From assembly GCA_032717465.1 (NCBI GenBank), contig CM064696.1, positions 53,723,277-53,787,276 on the forward strand: a stretch of DNA of 64,000 nt, read 5' to 3'. Source of the DNA: Coenobita brevimanus. Its lineage: Eukaryota; Arthropoda; Malacostraca; Decapoda; Coenobitidae. This document shows positions 48,694-61,161 of the stretch, piece after piece. The number at the start of each line of letters is the position of its first letter. Position 1 is the first letter of the stretch. The position numbers and the translations under genes are program-made. The notes beneath the pieces were generated by a model. It was given only the letters and a program-made list of their open reading frames with translations, made no database searches and was not told where the DNA came from.

Positions 48694-49566
48694 ATGCCAC
48701 TTCAAGAATCCTCTGCCGCCCAAAAGCTGGTCAGTGGCTTCCCAACTTCACCAGTCAAATTTAAGACATAATTCTCTATCAAAAAATCAGAGTTGTTTTT
48801 GCCATAACAGCAAGAGATATTGAAAAAAAATTGTATTTGTTTCCTTGTCTTTTCTTCTATTACTATTACTACTAATAACAATACTACTACTACTACTTCT
48901 ACTACTACTACTACTACTACTACTACTGCTACTACTATTACATTTAATCTTATTACCCAAATTAAACTATAGTGCTTTCACCTCAACTTGGCCCAATTTT
49001 CGTACTTTCGTAACTAATTTCATGAAACTCAGGAAAATAGAACAATGCTGTGGCTCTACATCGTTTCCATAGCACTTCTTCGTGACTAGCATCATATTCT
49101 AGTGTTCATGGATAGCAATAACTAGGCATTCATAATTGAGAGGTGGCAATTTTGGGCCAAGGTAGTAAGAAATGAGTGCAGCAGTGACATCAGCGGTGCC
49201 AAGCTGCTTTCACTGACTCTACCTCGCCGCCATTATCAGTTTTAGGGGTGACACAGCAAGAGTTTGTGTCCTGAAGAATGTTACTACTACTGCTACTACT
49301 ACTACTGTTATTATTATCATGAGTAGTAGTAGTAGTATCATTATTTGTACACTCAATAAGTGCTTCGTATTTAATCAGAACCACTGCTTGGTGATCGGCA
49401 ACGTGAATGGCGTACGTGCTGCTCTGGCTGCCGGGGCCAAGGTGGACGGCACCAGCAAGGGCCTAAGAACCCCCCTGCACACCGCCGCCCTCAATGGCAA
49501 CCTGGAGATGGTCAGGCTTCTGTGTCAGCACCACGCCAACACCGCCCTCAGGAGCCTGCTGGATAA

Positions 49567-49636
<70 letters not shown>

Positions 49637-52027
49637 ATCGGCACAAACGTTTCCAGCCAGTATTCTGCTTCAAAGGTTTCCAAACGGCTAATTACCTGCT
49701 GCAAATGCTTCCACACTTTCTCGAACCCAAACGTGTCCACATCGTCATTAATAACAAGTTGCAAACGTTTCTACAGCTTTAATAACTAGTTTCAAACGTT
49801 TCCACAGCCTCACAAATTACCTACTGCAAAAGTTTCCCCAGCTTCACTAATAACCTACTACAAACGTTCCCACAACGTCACTAATAGCCTACTGTAAAAG
49901 TTTCCACATCACTAATAGCCTACTGTAAACGTTTCCACATCACTAATAGCCTACTGTAAACGTTTCCACATCACTAATAGCCTACTGTAAACGTTTCCAC
50001 ATCACTAATAGCCTACTGTAAACGTTTCCACAGTTACACTAGTAAATTTCTCTCCTTCATGGGGAAAGAGCAAGAAAGTATCGTAGTAAACTGACGCCTT
50101 GAGTAAGGCTTCAGAATAATGCCAATATCTCTGTTACTACTGAATGGATTTAGATGAAACTCCATACTTACACACTTCAGGTTACGTAATGCCGATGCTG
50201 TACCTTAGACACTTCCCATCATTTCCTTTTAAGCAGACATCCCTGGGAAATGCAATGTCCCATTCCAGCAAGTGTGCCTGAGGGAGCTACTACACTAATC
50301 AGTTAATTTTCTTAGTAACTGATTGCGTATTCTTAATTATCTTGATTTAACTTCATCAGCCTTTTTCTGTGAGGCCAAGTTAAGAGACAGTTATTGAAAA
50401 ACAAGCCTAGTTCACACGATAAGCTAAAAAACAACGTTATTAAGGAGTTTGCAGCCATCCTCGTAGATATGGTGCTCTGTTTGCCTCACTGGGTATAGGT
50501 ATATTTAAAGGTTGAAGGAGACCACTTTGAGTATTTCAGTATTTGGACTGAAAGTATTAAAGAGGGAGTAACAAACACTGAGGTGATGTGTATTTACAAC
50601 AGGGATGCAGCCACTTCACCTGGCGGCCAAGAATGGACACGCTGAGGTGGTAGAGGAGCTGATCCAGAGAGGGGCTGACTGCAGAGAGCCGTACAATAAA
50701 GGTACAGTCGAGTTCAGGTGTTTCCTATACAGGGACTTCAAAATGCCAGCCATTGTAGAGTCAGAAGGAATGTTTAAAGCCTTTGAAGCTCAGGACTTGA
50801 TTTTATATTTTATCTTGTGTACTGTATGGAGGTGTAAGTCAAAGTCCACCGGCAGGGCTTCAGGCGGTTCACTTGGCAGCAGCACAGGACCATGTCGTGG
50901 TGCTGGAGGTGCTGGGTCGACACGGGTGTGATGTGAACGCCGTGGCTAGGGATGGAGCCACCCCAATGCACCTGGCGGCCGAGCACAACTGTGTGGGGGC
51001 GGTGCGCTGGCTGCTGGGTCAGGGTGCCGACGTCACCGCCAAGAACTATGACCTCCTGACGCCTGAGGACTGTGCCAGGAGGAAGAACTACACGACTCTA
51101 TTGCAACTGCTTGTTCAACACGCGGTATGAAACAGGTGCTGTTGGTTAAGAATGTCCTAATTACATCTACATATGCTAGACTGATATGATTTGCTTTTAA
51201 AACCTTTAATGGAACAGTTACTAATATATTTTGTAATCTAGCAGGAGGGGGGAGGAAGAGAGGCAGCAGCTCCTGCAGCTGAACCTACAAAGCCTCCACG
51301 TCCTCTTCCCAGGCAGTCCCAGCCACAGACAAAGAAAAGACCAGTTCCAGTTCCCAATTTCAAGCCACCCATCCCTAGGAGACTCGTACCGCACACAGAA
51401 GACAAAGATATCACTCCGATTACCAATAAGCAAGTCGAGCAAGTGGAAAACAGGCCTCCCATTCCCAGGAGAGTCCCATCACCTGCCAACAAATCACCAA
51501 CGCGACCCACAACTGGGCAAACTGTATATAGGGAAACTGATCCAACTGACGTAGTGGATATTCGACATGAAACTCCCAAACAAAAACTAACACCAGTCCC
51601 AACAGAAGCACATAAAATTACTCCACCAGGACCACCTAAAGAAACAAAGCCGAGCGGACCACCAAGGGAAACTAAATCTAAAAAGTTAGTGTTAGAGGAA
51701 CCAGACGGAGCGAAGTCAAAACACGTCACGACAAAGAAGGTCGAAGGCGATGCAGGAATGGCTATGGGACGTGGCGATGATAGAGGCGGTGGCAGAGCTG
51801 GAGGTGGTGACAGTGGTGGTGACAACAAGGAGGAAGATGAAGATGCTGGCCTCTTGCATCGTCTGCTCGCTGTTCCGGACCGATTTGAGGGCGGGGGCAG
51901 CAGCAGCAGCGGCGGCAGTGACAATTACCAGACAACCAACGATCCAGCAGAGGAGGTGCGTACCACCGAGAAGAATTCTGTCTTGTCGATATTTAAGTAC
52001 TTAACGAGAGACGATTTTGGAGATTAG
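48694..52027 (+). CDS. Ankyrin-repeat protein with proline-rich, SH3-ligand-like tail
   Basis: Proposed exons: 48694-48729, 49379-49568, 50603-50701, 50856-51124, 51245-52027; all join in phase (458 residues). Residues 13-198 form about five ankyrin repeats (TPLHTAALNGNLEMVRLL, QPLHLAAKNGHAEVVEEL, TPMHLAAEHN). Residues 199-458 are a disordered tail with PPIPRR at 239-244 and 269-274, further Pro/Lys stretches, an acidic Gly/Ser part and a C-terminal hydrophobic segment SIFKYLTRDDF. Ankyrin stacks bind proteins; PxxPxR words are typical SH3 ligands, so an adaptor role is inferred. Exon 1 is the weakest part (only 12 codons; an in-frame ATG at 48676 is an alternative), but its end KL aligns with EL in the paralogue next door. 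If intron 4 is retained, the protein stops after HAV at 51130. The acceptor at 51245 is NAG-NAG. Confidence 0.75.
48868..48940. repeat. (CTA)n microsatellite
   Basis: Imperfect ACT/CTA tract in intron 1 of the first ankyrin gene. Confidence 0.85.
48975..49170 (-). repeat. Dispersed repeat family B copy, inverted
   Basis: The reverse complement reads CTAGTCACGAAGAAGTGCTA, then GATGTAGAGCCACAGCATTG and GGGCCAAGTTGAGGTG. It lies in intron 1 of the first ankyrin gene. Confidence 0.6.
49569..49634. repeat. (CT)n tract starting at a splice donor
   Basis: Exon 2 of the first ankyrin gene ends ATAAAG and the intron begins GTCTCTCTCT. The donor is therefore the first two bases of the CT microsatellite. 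Confidence 0.9.
49650..50037. repeat. 31-base minisatellite, homogeneous at its 3' end
   Basis: Unit CACTAATAGCCTACTGTAAACGTTTCCACAT. The last five units (from 49879) are nearly identical; earlier units back to about 49650 are increasingly diverged. It fills the first part of intron 2 of the ankyrin gene. Confidence 0.9.
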
Positions 52028-52325
52028 TGGTGATCATAGGACCAATGAGATGTGTATTGTATGAGAGGCTCCTCTTCATATTGTCCAATGAGTATAGATG
52101 AGGACAAATGTTAGACTACCATTGCACTGCATGCCTCCCACTTTGGACATGTTCGTCACTTTTCTCTCTGGTACATCATATTAAAAGAATAATTCATGGA
52201 CAGAGTTATGTACTGAGCCTCACTCAGTCTATGAATATTAACCAGTAGGCGAAAGTATGAAGTTGGAAAAGCTTGTGCTTCCGGACATAATCTTTTACTT
52301 GTGATATTTATTCCATCAAACAATC

Positions 52326-52828
52326 ATGCATGGGGGTGGTTCAGGTGTCTCCCCACCCTCTTTGCAGGAGCTGATTGAGGCTGTGTGTGCGGGACAGATG
52401 GAAGAGGTGGCCAGACTGCTGAGTGAGGGAGTCAGCACAGAGACGCGCAGCACCAGGGAGGGCGAGAGAGGTACTCAGTTCCTTTTCGCCTTCTCAAAGT
52501 TTTGTCAGACATTTATTAGATCTTGCAAAGCTACTCATCAAAATTCAGATGCGTTGGAATTTTGCCACATTATCTCAGAACAGTACTAATTATTAACCAA
52601 AACTGTAGACCACAACAATCGCTTTTCAGAATCGATTTAGCGTGAGATTACAGACTGTTAGCTAAGGACAATTGTCGTACAACACTAATATCACCGCAAC
52701 TAATTATGTTACGGCTGAATATCAAACACACTTCTGAAAGAACTTCAGATCACAGTTTTATAAACGCAGTAGAATATTCATGATTAGTTTATTGCATTGT
52801 CATTTTAAAAACAGTGCAGCAACTATAC

Positions 52829-52917
<89 letters not shown>

Positions 52918-53280
52918 TACTCTAAACAGTGCATATTGAGTACATAGGTACATTGTAAAACTGACCTTGTGTTGATAAAAGTGTGGAGAATATAAAAGAC
53001 AAGGAATGCATACAAAGTCGTTACTTTATTTGTGTTCTATATACTTCAGAGAACAATAAGCCAAGCAATAAGTTTAGCATGACGACAGACAAGTCATTAT
53101 ATTTGCCCAAGAGACACATCCCTCTCCTTTCCTGACGCGCTGTTAATTGCTGTTGTGCAGGTCTTCGCCCGCTACACCTGGCTGCCTGGAGCGGCCACGA
53201 CCAGGTCGTGAGGCTTCTGTTGCAGCACAACCCCAACAGGAAGGCCATGGCACACGGTCAGTACATAAATACACACACAC

Positions 53281-53312
<32 letters not shown>

Positions 53313-53992
53313 GTACGAAGTAGGCAATCCTGTCGGGAGTTCCTGTACTGGTATTATCTGAGCTAGTTGTTCTGTAAGTTCATAAGCTAAAAACTGATTC
53401 TCATCACATTAAACTTGATGTGCTGTACTTTTTACATAATTTATTTATCTGATGGAGGCAACTACCATCCACTCACGATATAGTGCTACCCTCAAGTGAC
53501 CATACTGAATGACGAGCCAGATGGTTTCCTGTATTCCAACAAACCATTTACTAATCCCGGTAGCAACCATATAACCAAATGACGCCTGACAGTCTAATTA
53601 GTTAAGACGCTCCAACTAGACTGGGCCTGCAAGTTTAATAGGTCTTTGAATCTCAAAGGGAGATGATACTGGGTTGAATGTCAAGGATTACCCGACCCTG
53701 TGCAGGTCTGGCGCCGGTGCACTGGGCTGCAGTGGGTGGCCACGTCGGGGTACTGGAGGTGCTGTGGGATGAGGGCTTCAGCATTAAATCGCGGGCTGAA
53801 AATGGGGCTACGCCTCTCCACCTGGCGGCAGACCACGACAACATGGAGGCGGTGCAGTGGCTGGTGGAGAAGGGCGCTTTCCTGGGGGCGAAGGATAAAA
53901 GAGGCAACACACCCAGGGACCTCGCCCGGCAGGCAGGCAACAAGACCATCGCTAACTTCCTGAAGGAGAAGGAGGACGAGGTGCAGTCTTGA
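52326..53992 (+). CDS. Short ankyrin-repeat protein, tandem paralogue
   Basis: Exons 52326-52470, 53161-53256 and 53706-53992 join in phase to 175 residues. Four to five ankyrin units can be read: ELIEAVCAGQMEEVARLL, RPLHLAAWSGHDQVVRLL, APVHWAAVGGHVGVLEVL and TPLHLAADHDNMEAVQWL, ending TPRDLARQAGNKTIANFL and a charged tail EKEDEVQS. The phase-1 junctions before each LxPLHLAA unit match those of the gene at 48694, and the last exons align over their whole length, so the two are tandem duplicates. There is no proline-rich tail. The start is uncertain: ATG at 52326 is in frame, but TTTGCAG before GAGCTG at 52368 could be an acceptor. The stop is followed within 380 bases by the kinase gene. Confidence 0.78.
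52834..52912. repeat. (TA)n microsatellite
   Basis: Perfect TA tract of about 78 bases in intron 1 of the second ankyrin gene. Confidence 0.95.
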
Positions 53993-54369
53993 TTCGTTGT
54001 TAATTCTTCATTTTAGGAGGGTGCTACCACTTGTATTTGTTTGTAATTGTCCCATGCGCACAACATACGGTATTTCAGTGCCAAGTCATGTGCAAAATAA
54101 CTTATGATTGTCATATAGTTGGAGGACTAAAGAAAATACCTTATACTTTACATTTTTTAATATATGGGTATGACTGCAGCGCATGAGGCGTATAAATATT
54201 TCAAGTCCAAGTCCATTTGCCCTTCTTATAATATCTGCTTAAGTTCACAGAATATTTTAACATCGAAGCTCCATTTTTTAAACTGAAATGGGCATCAACG
54301 AGACTTGGTTATTACTGAGACTGGTATGGCAGAATCGGAGTCAACATTAAAGTGTATTTTGTGATCCAG

Positions 54370-55396
54370 ATGCGACTTGAAAATATGACTGAGAAGAGGA
54401 AGCTGGGTGAAGGAAGTTTTGGTGATGTGTACCTGGTGAGGAGCGGCAGCAAGCAGGTAGTGGTTAAGAAGGTGAGGCCCAGCACAGCCACTCACCCACT
54501 CACTCACTCGCTCACTCACAATCTTGCTCACTCACACACTCACTCACTCACTCTGTGCCCCAAACGATGTGAAAATGAAATAAAAAAGCAACATATAACG
54601 AGGACATACTTTAATTTTCTCAGTGATCAGTAAGTGCAAGAAGCTCATGTTTTCTTCTTTCCTCATTAATATTCTCACACTTCCATTGAAAGCGTTAGTT
54701 TTAGGTTCATGTCACGTCTCTTAAGCAGTGCTGTGTGTGTCCTGTTTCTTAGTGTACTGGTTTCAAGTGACCTCCTCCGACAGATTAACCTGACGGAGTT
54801 GACGAGGAAGCAGCAGGAGTACGCCCATAGAGAGTTCAAAATCCTTAAGACCCTCGCCCACCCCTACATCGTCGCCTACAAGGTAAATTTCAACTAGGAA
54901 ACTTCAGTAGTAGTAGTAGTAGTTGCGACCACAGGCTCATCTAAATGCGAACCCAGTAGACTGCAGACCACTTCCTTTGTTTTGCGGGGATATGAAGGGC
55001 GTTGAGGGACGTTTGTCTGGCCAGGCATCTTCACGGCCCAGTTATATCGATTGTTGCAGGAACGATAACAGAAGATTTTATTTAGCTATGGGGAAAAAAA
55101 TTAGTGCTAAAAAGGGGACATGAGAAAATAAGATTCATGCCAAAAAGTGAGCCTGCCAACCCGCCAGTAAGGTCGTCTTGTGTGTGTCTAGGGCGGAGGG
55201 TTCCAGGGGCGTTACCTGCACATCCACATGGAATACTGCAGCGGGGGTGACCTGGCGGGGCGTATCAAGGAGCAGAAGGAGAGGGGAGGCGCCTTCCAAG
55301 AGAGACAGGTGTACAATTGGGTCCTCAGGCTCTGTCTTGCTCTTAGGGTAAGCACTCTTATAGTTTTATTAATGATGGAATTGTTTATTATTATTA

Positions 55397-55458
<62 letters not shown>

Positions 55459-57462
55459 GATGTTGTTTTTGTTAGTAGTAGTAGTAGTAGTAGTATTGTT
55501 CTGTGAATAATCTACAGACAACTCTTGTTGCTGTGTCTTATATCATCAATGAATTGAAGGAATTAAAAAGAAAGTTACTTGAAGCGAGAACGTACCGTAT
55601 CTCGGCTTCACTATATTACTGAAACTGCTACTGATCCATGTTTCCCCTTCACACAGTACCTCCACGGGCGTAAATTGCTCCACCGGGACATCAAGCCTCA
55701 CAACATATTCCTCACCGACGCGGGCCACATCAAGCTGGGAGACTTCGGCCTGGTGCGGGTCCTGGGCGAGACAAGTGTCATGGCAGCCACCACCCTTGGC
55801 ACCCCGGCCTACATGGTGAGTCTGGTGCCCTAGGTAACATGGGAGGCTTCGTAGCGCATTTGCCTTTGCGATTTATTCCGCATGCTTTTCACCTTCATAT
55901 TCTAGTGCTGGTATTCTGGGTGGCATGGGAAGCTTCGTAGTATCTTTCCCATAGCGATTTGTTTTGAGTATTTTACAGCTTAACATTCAGTTCTATGTTA
56001 TTCTGGTCCTTTTAATATCGAAATAGCTTGCATCTTTTTTTTTTTTTTTTACTATAACCTTCCTCCTTTATACAGCTCCTGAAAAATTTTTAAAACGAGA
56101 ATCTCTCTAACCGCTTCGCTGTTACAGGGTCTCAGAAATTCATTAAAATCGTAGTGATGAGGTTAACAAAACAAGGGACACCTTCAACAGTGGCACAGAC
56201 CCCAGCCTTATCCACCACCCCAGCACACCCCAAAAGATGTCCTCTGTCTTTGGGCACACTCTTATGACACACCTAAGATGCACACCCAGCCACAACCAAG
56301 ACGCACACCAGACACCACCAATACTCCCCCCTCCCATAGGGCCTGGACCCCATCCTTCAAAAAGGTACAGTGACTCAGTGGATTAGGGACACAGGAACAC
56401 GCACTGGATTTGGCAGTTCTTGTGGGTGCGGCAGAAAGAAAGAGAATTGAGAAACGATCAGGAAAAGGAGACTGGGGCAGGATTAAGAGAGGAATCAAGA
56501 AAGGGAAGTATGAAGGATCAGGAAAAGGAATAGGGGGAAGAATTAAGAAAGAGAATTGAGAAAGATCAAGACAGGGAATTAAGGAAAGATAAGATAGGTG
56601 TGGTGAACTTTGAACACTGACGAGTTGCGGTGCACACCTTTCAGTCCACAGGTGTTATGGTAACGATTAAGCTTAATTAGTGAGTCGTTCCTCTCAGAAA
56701 CTATATGTACGAACAGAACCACCTCTTGGTTTACGATCCTCACCTCGATAGCAGTACATGAAGCAAACGTAGCTCGGTAATCGACGCTTATTTTATTTAT
56801 TTTTGTGGGGGAATTGTTGCCTGAATTTTGACTTTATGTGTGACTCTTTAATAAATCATACTTGGCTCTGTAATGGCTGCTTATTTTCTTCTTCTTCATT
56901 TGCTGGTTGTTGCCCGATTCTAGATAAGGCAAATTGGTACTTAGCTTTGTAACTCTCGGTAGATTTCCTTTGGCTATTCTACCCGATTACTCATACATCA
57001 TACTTAGATCTGTGTTGGCCTCTGAATTTCATCTTGATAAGTGTATCTAAATAAATCCTACTCATATCTAATGGGTACTGATTTTTCTTCTTTTTGGTGT
57101 TGGGTATCAGAGTTTAAATCATCATCATCATCATCAACATCATCATCATCATCATCATCACCTGCAACGGGTACCCATTTTAGTCTTTTGGTGGCTCCTC
57201 CCCAATCATTAATCATCATCATCATCATCATCATCATCTGTAACAAGCTCTTTTCTACCTCCTTTGCTGTTTTCACCCTGCCTAGAGCCCCGAGGTGCTT
57301 CAAGGCGTGCCCTACGATGCCAAGGCGGACATGTGGTCACTGGGATGCTGTCTTTACGAGCTGGCTGCCCTTGAACGTGGCTTCCCCTTCACTCAGGTCA
57401 GATCATGCCATCCTCTTGACGAATAGTGATTTACATAAAACCATAAGTACTAGTGATATCAG

Positions 57463-57510
<48 letters not shown>

Positions 57511-57907
57511 GATAGACAGATAGACAGGTACTCCTCATGACCAGCACTGATTTACATAATAACTTAAGTATTAGTGATATCAATGTAGAGAGAGGGATAG
57601 ATAGATATAGACAGATAGGTAGGTAGGTAGGTAGGAAGATAGACAGACTGATAGATAGAGAGACAGATAGATAGATGGATAGATAGATTTTAATGTCATT
57701 TTATCACCTTATATCTCACGTAGCACCAAGAGCAGCACTGAAATATCAAAATGTTCCTTGTGATACTGGCATCTTAATTTTCATCACTGACTGTCTCACG
57801 TAACACCTGAAGTACTAACGAAAAATATGTGTATCGTTACTTAGCCTAACAAGCACAGACAGTAGTACTGTAAATCAGCTCGTTATTTTGGTATCTCACT
57901 CCCAGCC

Positions 57908-57966
<59 letters not shown>

Positions 57967-57977
57967 TGTGTGTGTGT

Positions 57978-58035
<58 letters not shown>

Positions 58036-59009
58036 TAATTACTGAACTACAAGTGTGCATGTTTTTATATACAGGTGAGACCGCTAATTAAAGGTGCGCT
58101 GGTCCAACAGGTAAAGGTGCCAGGGGACTTCGGGCGTGAGTACAAGAACCTGGTTGTGTCGCTGCTGGAGAGGAACCATGCCAAGCGTCCTACAGCATCT
58201 GAAGTCCTATGTCTCCCCTTCCTAGTGGTGAGGACTTTTGGATCGTGTTTAAATTGAAGTAGTTACCCCTCTCACTTTGACGACGTATTTCCCGTTTTCT
58301 TTACTTTTGCTTTTCTTTTTTTTTTTTTGCCTCCTGATGACTTTGGTATGCTTTGAAGAGACCATTTGTAGTGACAGGTTCGGATATAGTCTCCATTTAC
58401 CACTTCATAACCTGACCTCTCTCTCTCTCTCTCTCAGTTGCATAAAATCGTCTGAGAGTGAAAAGAATGAACTAAAATTGTATAATGGGTTTGAAGGGTT
58501 TTAAAACATTTGGACGAGACTAAAGCACTTTGTAATTTATTTCACCTCACCTGACCTGATCTGACCTAACCTAACCTAACCCAGCCTGACCAAACATGAC
58601 CTAACCTAAGCTAACATAACATGCTCTCACCTAACCTAACCCAACCCACTCTACGGACGATTTTATTCATCCCACAAAAACTCACCTCAGTCAGAAGATT
58701 CATTCATTCATTGCCAGACGCCATGTATCCCAAACGGGGTGGCCAAGGGCTCAGAGTTAATTGTTTTACAGGGAGGGGCACTAATCCTCCACCAACCCCA
58801 CTTGACACGTAGGGAGAAAAGATTCATACTGTCCTTAATTCATCCAGGAGGTGGCCGGGAACCAGCTAGAGTTTCGGGAACAGGAAGTAGCGACACTGAG
58901 TAGGGAGGTGCAGGAGATGTCTGAGGAGCTGACGGAGGCCACGAAGGAGCTGGAGCGACTCAAGGCCCTCAGATGGGGGACGGGGCCACAGGAGGTGAAG
59001 CCCAAGTGA
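54370..59009 (+). CDS. NEK-like serine/threonine protein kinase with C-terminal coiled coil
   Basis: Seven exons, all phase 0: 54370-54471, 54784-54882, 55192-55347, 55657-55815, 57286-57396, 58075-58227, 58848-59009 (313 residues). All kinase motifs are intact: glycine loop [16 protein letters not shown] with Lys33, a [15 protein letters not shown] alpha-C segment, hinge [18 protein letters not shown] at 128-135, DFG at 148-150, [21 protein letters not shown] and a KRPTASEVL helix. The GGDL and SPE features and small size fit the NEK group, which phosphorylates Ser/Thr; the exact subfamily is not resolved. Residues 261-303 form a coiled coil with heptads, likely for dimerisation. The substrate is unknown. 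ATG follows directly on GATCCAG, so an upstream non-coding exon is likely. Confidence 0.85.
54905..55030 (-). repeat. Dispersed repeat family C copy, inverted
   Basis: Starts with AGT units, then CAGGCTCATCTAAATGCGAA, CCCAGTAGACTGCAG and a CATCTTCACGGCC end, the reverse order of the direct copies. It lies in kinase intron 2. Confidence 0.45.
55386..55459. repeat. (ATT)n microsatellite
   Basis: ATT tract in kinase intron 3, starting 38 bases after the donor; followed by AGT units to 55493. Confidence 0.95.
57118..57238. repeat. Two (CAT)n tracts
   Basis: CAT tracts at 57118-57160 and 57211-57238 in kinase intron 4, just upstream of exon 5. Confidence 0.9.
57464..57690. repeat. (GA)n followed by GATA/GACA-type repeats
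   Basis: GA tract at 57464-57507, then degenerate GATAGACA and GTAG tetranucleotides and a near-duplicate of the flanking TTAGTGATATCAATG segment. Confidence 0.85.
57908..58034. repeat. (GT)n(GA)n compound microsatellite
   Basis: GT tract with a few GTCTGT interruptions passing into GA. It ends 40 bases before kinase exon 6. Confidence 0.95.
58552..58640. repeat. Degenerate CCTAA (TTAGG) array
   Basis: CTGACCTAACCTAACCTAACCC and related words. CCTAA is the complement of the arthropod telomere unit TTAGG. The units are imperfect. A similar degenerate stretch on the other strand lies near 61955-62095 (GGTTAGGTTACGTTAGG). Confidence 0.6.
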
Positions 59010-59515
59010 TGTGTTGGTGATTGGGGGGGAGAGGGAGGGAGGTCTGTGGTGATGGTGGTGGTGGTGGTGCGAAGGGAAGCTGGAGGGATGAACAAGACTG
59101 TGGTGGTGAAGGGGGGGGGGGAGACTATGTTGGTGGTGGTGGGGAAGGGGGGGATGACTGTGGTGGTGGTGGGGGGGGGTCGTTGTTGTGGTGGTGGTGG
59201 TGGGACCTGTGGATGTGGTGGAGGGTAAATTTTGGAACCAAGAATTTCCATTGTAAATATATTGTACTCTTAAATCTCTGCTTCTCTTTGTGACTTGTAT
59301 CTGGGTTTCTGGTAGAGTACAAGATCCACTGTGAGCAAGGGACGTAAGATTCTGATTCTGGTTCTGTTTATAACCCTTGTCAATAATGATCATAAGGTTT
59401 TGATTCTGATTCATTGTTATGGCGATGGCTGTGGCTGTGTACGGGAATATTATAGGTGAGAAAGACCATCGTAAGTTAAGCCATTTCATCCCAGGGAGGT
59501 ATTTTTCATTTTATT

Positions 59516-60667
59516 TTGGCTACCACCAGACGATTTTATTCAACAATTCTCTCCACTCAGTTAATATTAAAGGAATTATTTAAAACGTTATCTGTAGTCC
59601 TCACCAACCTTCATAAAATCGTGTGGAATTAGCAAGAGGAAATCTCTATACTTACTTTCTCTTACTCAGGGTTATAAATTTTGTTAATCGTTATATAATT
59701 CCAAAAAGAATATAGCACATTAAAGTGGTTATTTTGCTATTACTATTCCTTCAGTCCGATGACGAATTAAATAATGTACTTTTTCTAACACCAGACTCTT
59801 TAAACTTAGGTCTCTAGTACTGAAGGGGATAATGAAGTCTGTATCTAATCCCTCCACATTGTAAATTTCCTAAGTTAACTAAAATCGTCTGGCAGTAGCA
59901 AGAGTAAAATAAAAAACGCACTGAAAGGATTGTTATCAGCAGTATTATCACCTTGTACTGTTATCTTTACTCTCTTAGCAATAATATTAACAGTAAATGT
60001 AAATATTGTAATTTACGGATGATATGATCTTGAGGCTGGGAGTTCCTGACACCCTTCTAGGCTCGACCAATCTCGTACAGTTGGTGACATAAAGAGCCAA
60101 GAGTCATACATATTTCTTTCACCTCAACTTGGCGTTAATTTTCATCCATTTCTAGTTTATTTCACGTGGTTTAGTGGCAGAAAAAGAGAATGCTCCGGCT
60201 CTATATTCTATCCCTAGCACTTCCTCACTAGCAGCATGTTCTAGTGATAAATCTATATGTGCTGTTCAGTATTCAGGATGGAGAGATGACCACTTTCAGT
60301 CAGATTAGTTGAAACATTATAGCAGCGCCAATATCCAGATCTAGAATGTAGAGAGAAAAAGAATTTGAAAGTTATATTTCGTATTCAAATTAAAACCTAG
60401 TACATAAGAACAGTCCTCAAAGACATGTTTCAAAATTATGCTACCTTTTTGCTTATATGTCAAGACACAGAAATCATCACATAGCACTTTTTCCCCTTTT
60501 CACTTTCTTCTTGCTACTCACAGATTTTTACTAGGTCCGAGAGATATTTTTTGAGGTGGAAGTGAGAAATAATTTTAGCCCACTGCCGGAGAAAGACAAG
60601 TTCTGCATGCAATCCACTATGTTTACGTTACAGAGGAACCTAGGCTACTACTACTGCTGCTACTACG

Positions 60668-60705
<38 letters not shown>

Positions 60706-60785
60706 ATTAACCCTTTCTTTACGAGACCTCCTTCCTAAGCAGAAATAAATCGTCCAGAGGCAGCAAGAATAAAGTAAAGGACTTT
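59516..60785. repeat. Cluster of dispersed repeat family A copies
   Basis: Four copies: inverted at 59516-59565 (CCAGACGATTTTATTCAAC), direct at 59600-59640 (ATAAAATCGTGTGGAATTAG), 59810-59940 (TAAAATCGTCTGGCAGTAGC) and 60711-60785 (ATAAATCGTCCAGAGGCAGC). The copies share GCAAGAATAAA after the core. Confidence 0.6.
60115..60300 (-). repeat. Dispersed repeat family B copy, inverted
   Basis: Plus strand reads CACCTCAACTTGGCGTTAAT, TTTATTTCACGTGG-TTAGTG and CCCTAGCACTTCCTCACTAG, the reverse of the direct copies. Confidence 0.6.
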
Positions 60786-61043
60786 ATGGGAGGAAGGAGG
60801 AGTAAAGCAGAGTTTGTACCTAACTGGTTACTAATTAAATTTCAAAATAATAGGCTTGGGGTGTAAAAAATTCTTTTAAATATGAAAAAATGCAAAAAAA
60901 AAAAAAATAGTACTAACGCCATTTTTTCACTTATTCGTTGAGTTTATATTTTGATATTTCTTAGATCCTTTGCTGTATATGTCTACTATGTGCAAATAAA
61001 ATAATGTGATGCTATTTTGTTTTTATATGAACCATGAACACAA

Positions 61044-61161
<118 letters not shown>

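Noticed and set aside
49879..50037. CRISPR-like regular repeats of 31 bases
   Set aside because: There are no spacers; the units are directly tandem, and the sequence is eukaryotic.
51238..51924. 228-residue minus-strand frame
   Set aside because: Shadow of the proline-rich ankyrin tail exon, whose plus-strand frame joins in phase with upstream ankyrin exons.
58835..59489. Minus-strand Pro/His/Thr-rich frames of 138 and 207 residues
   Set aside because: They overlap the last kinase exon and a GGTGGTG-rich 3' region; composition follows the repeat.
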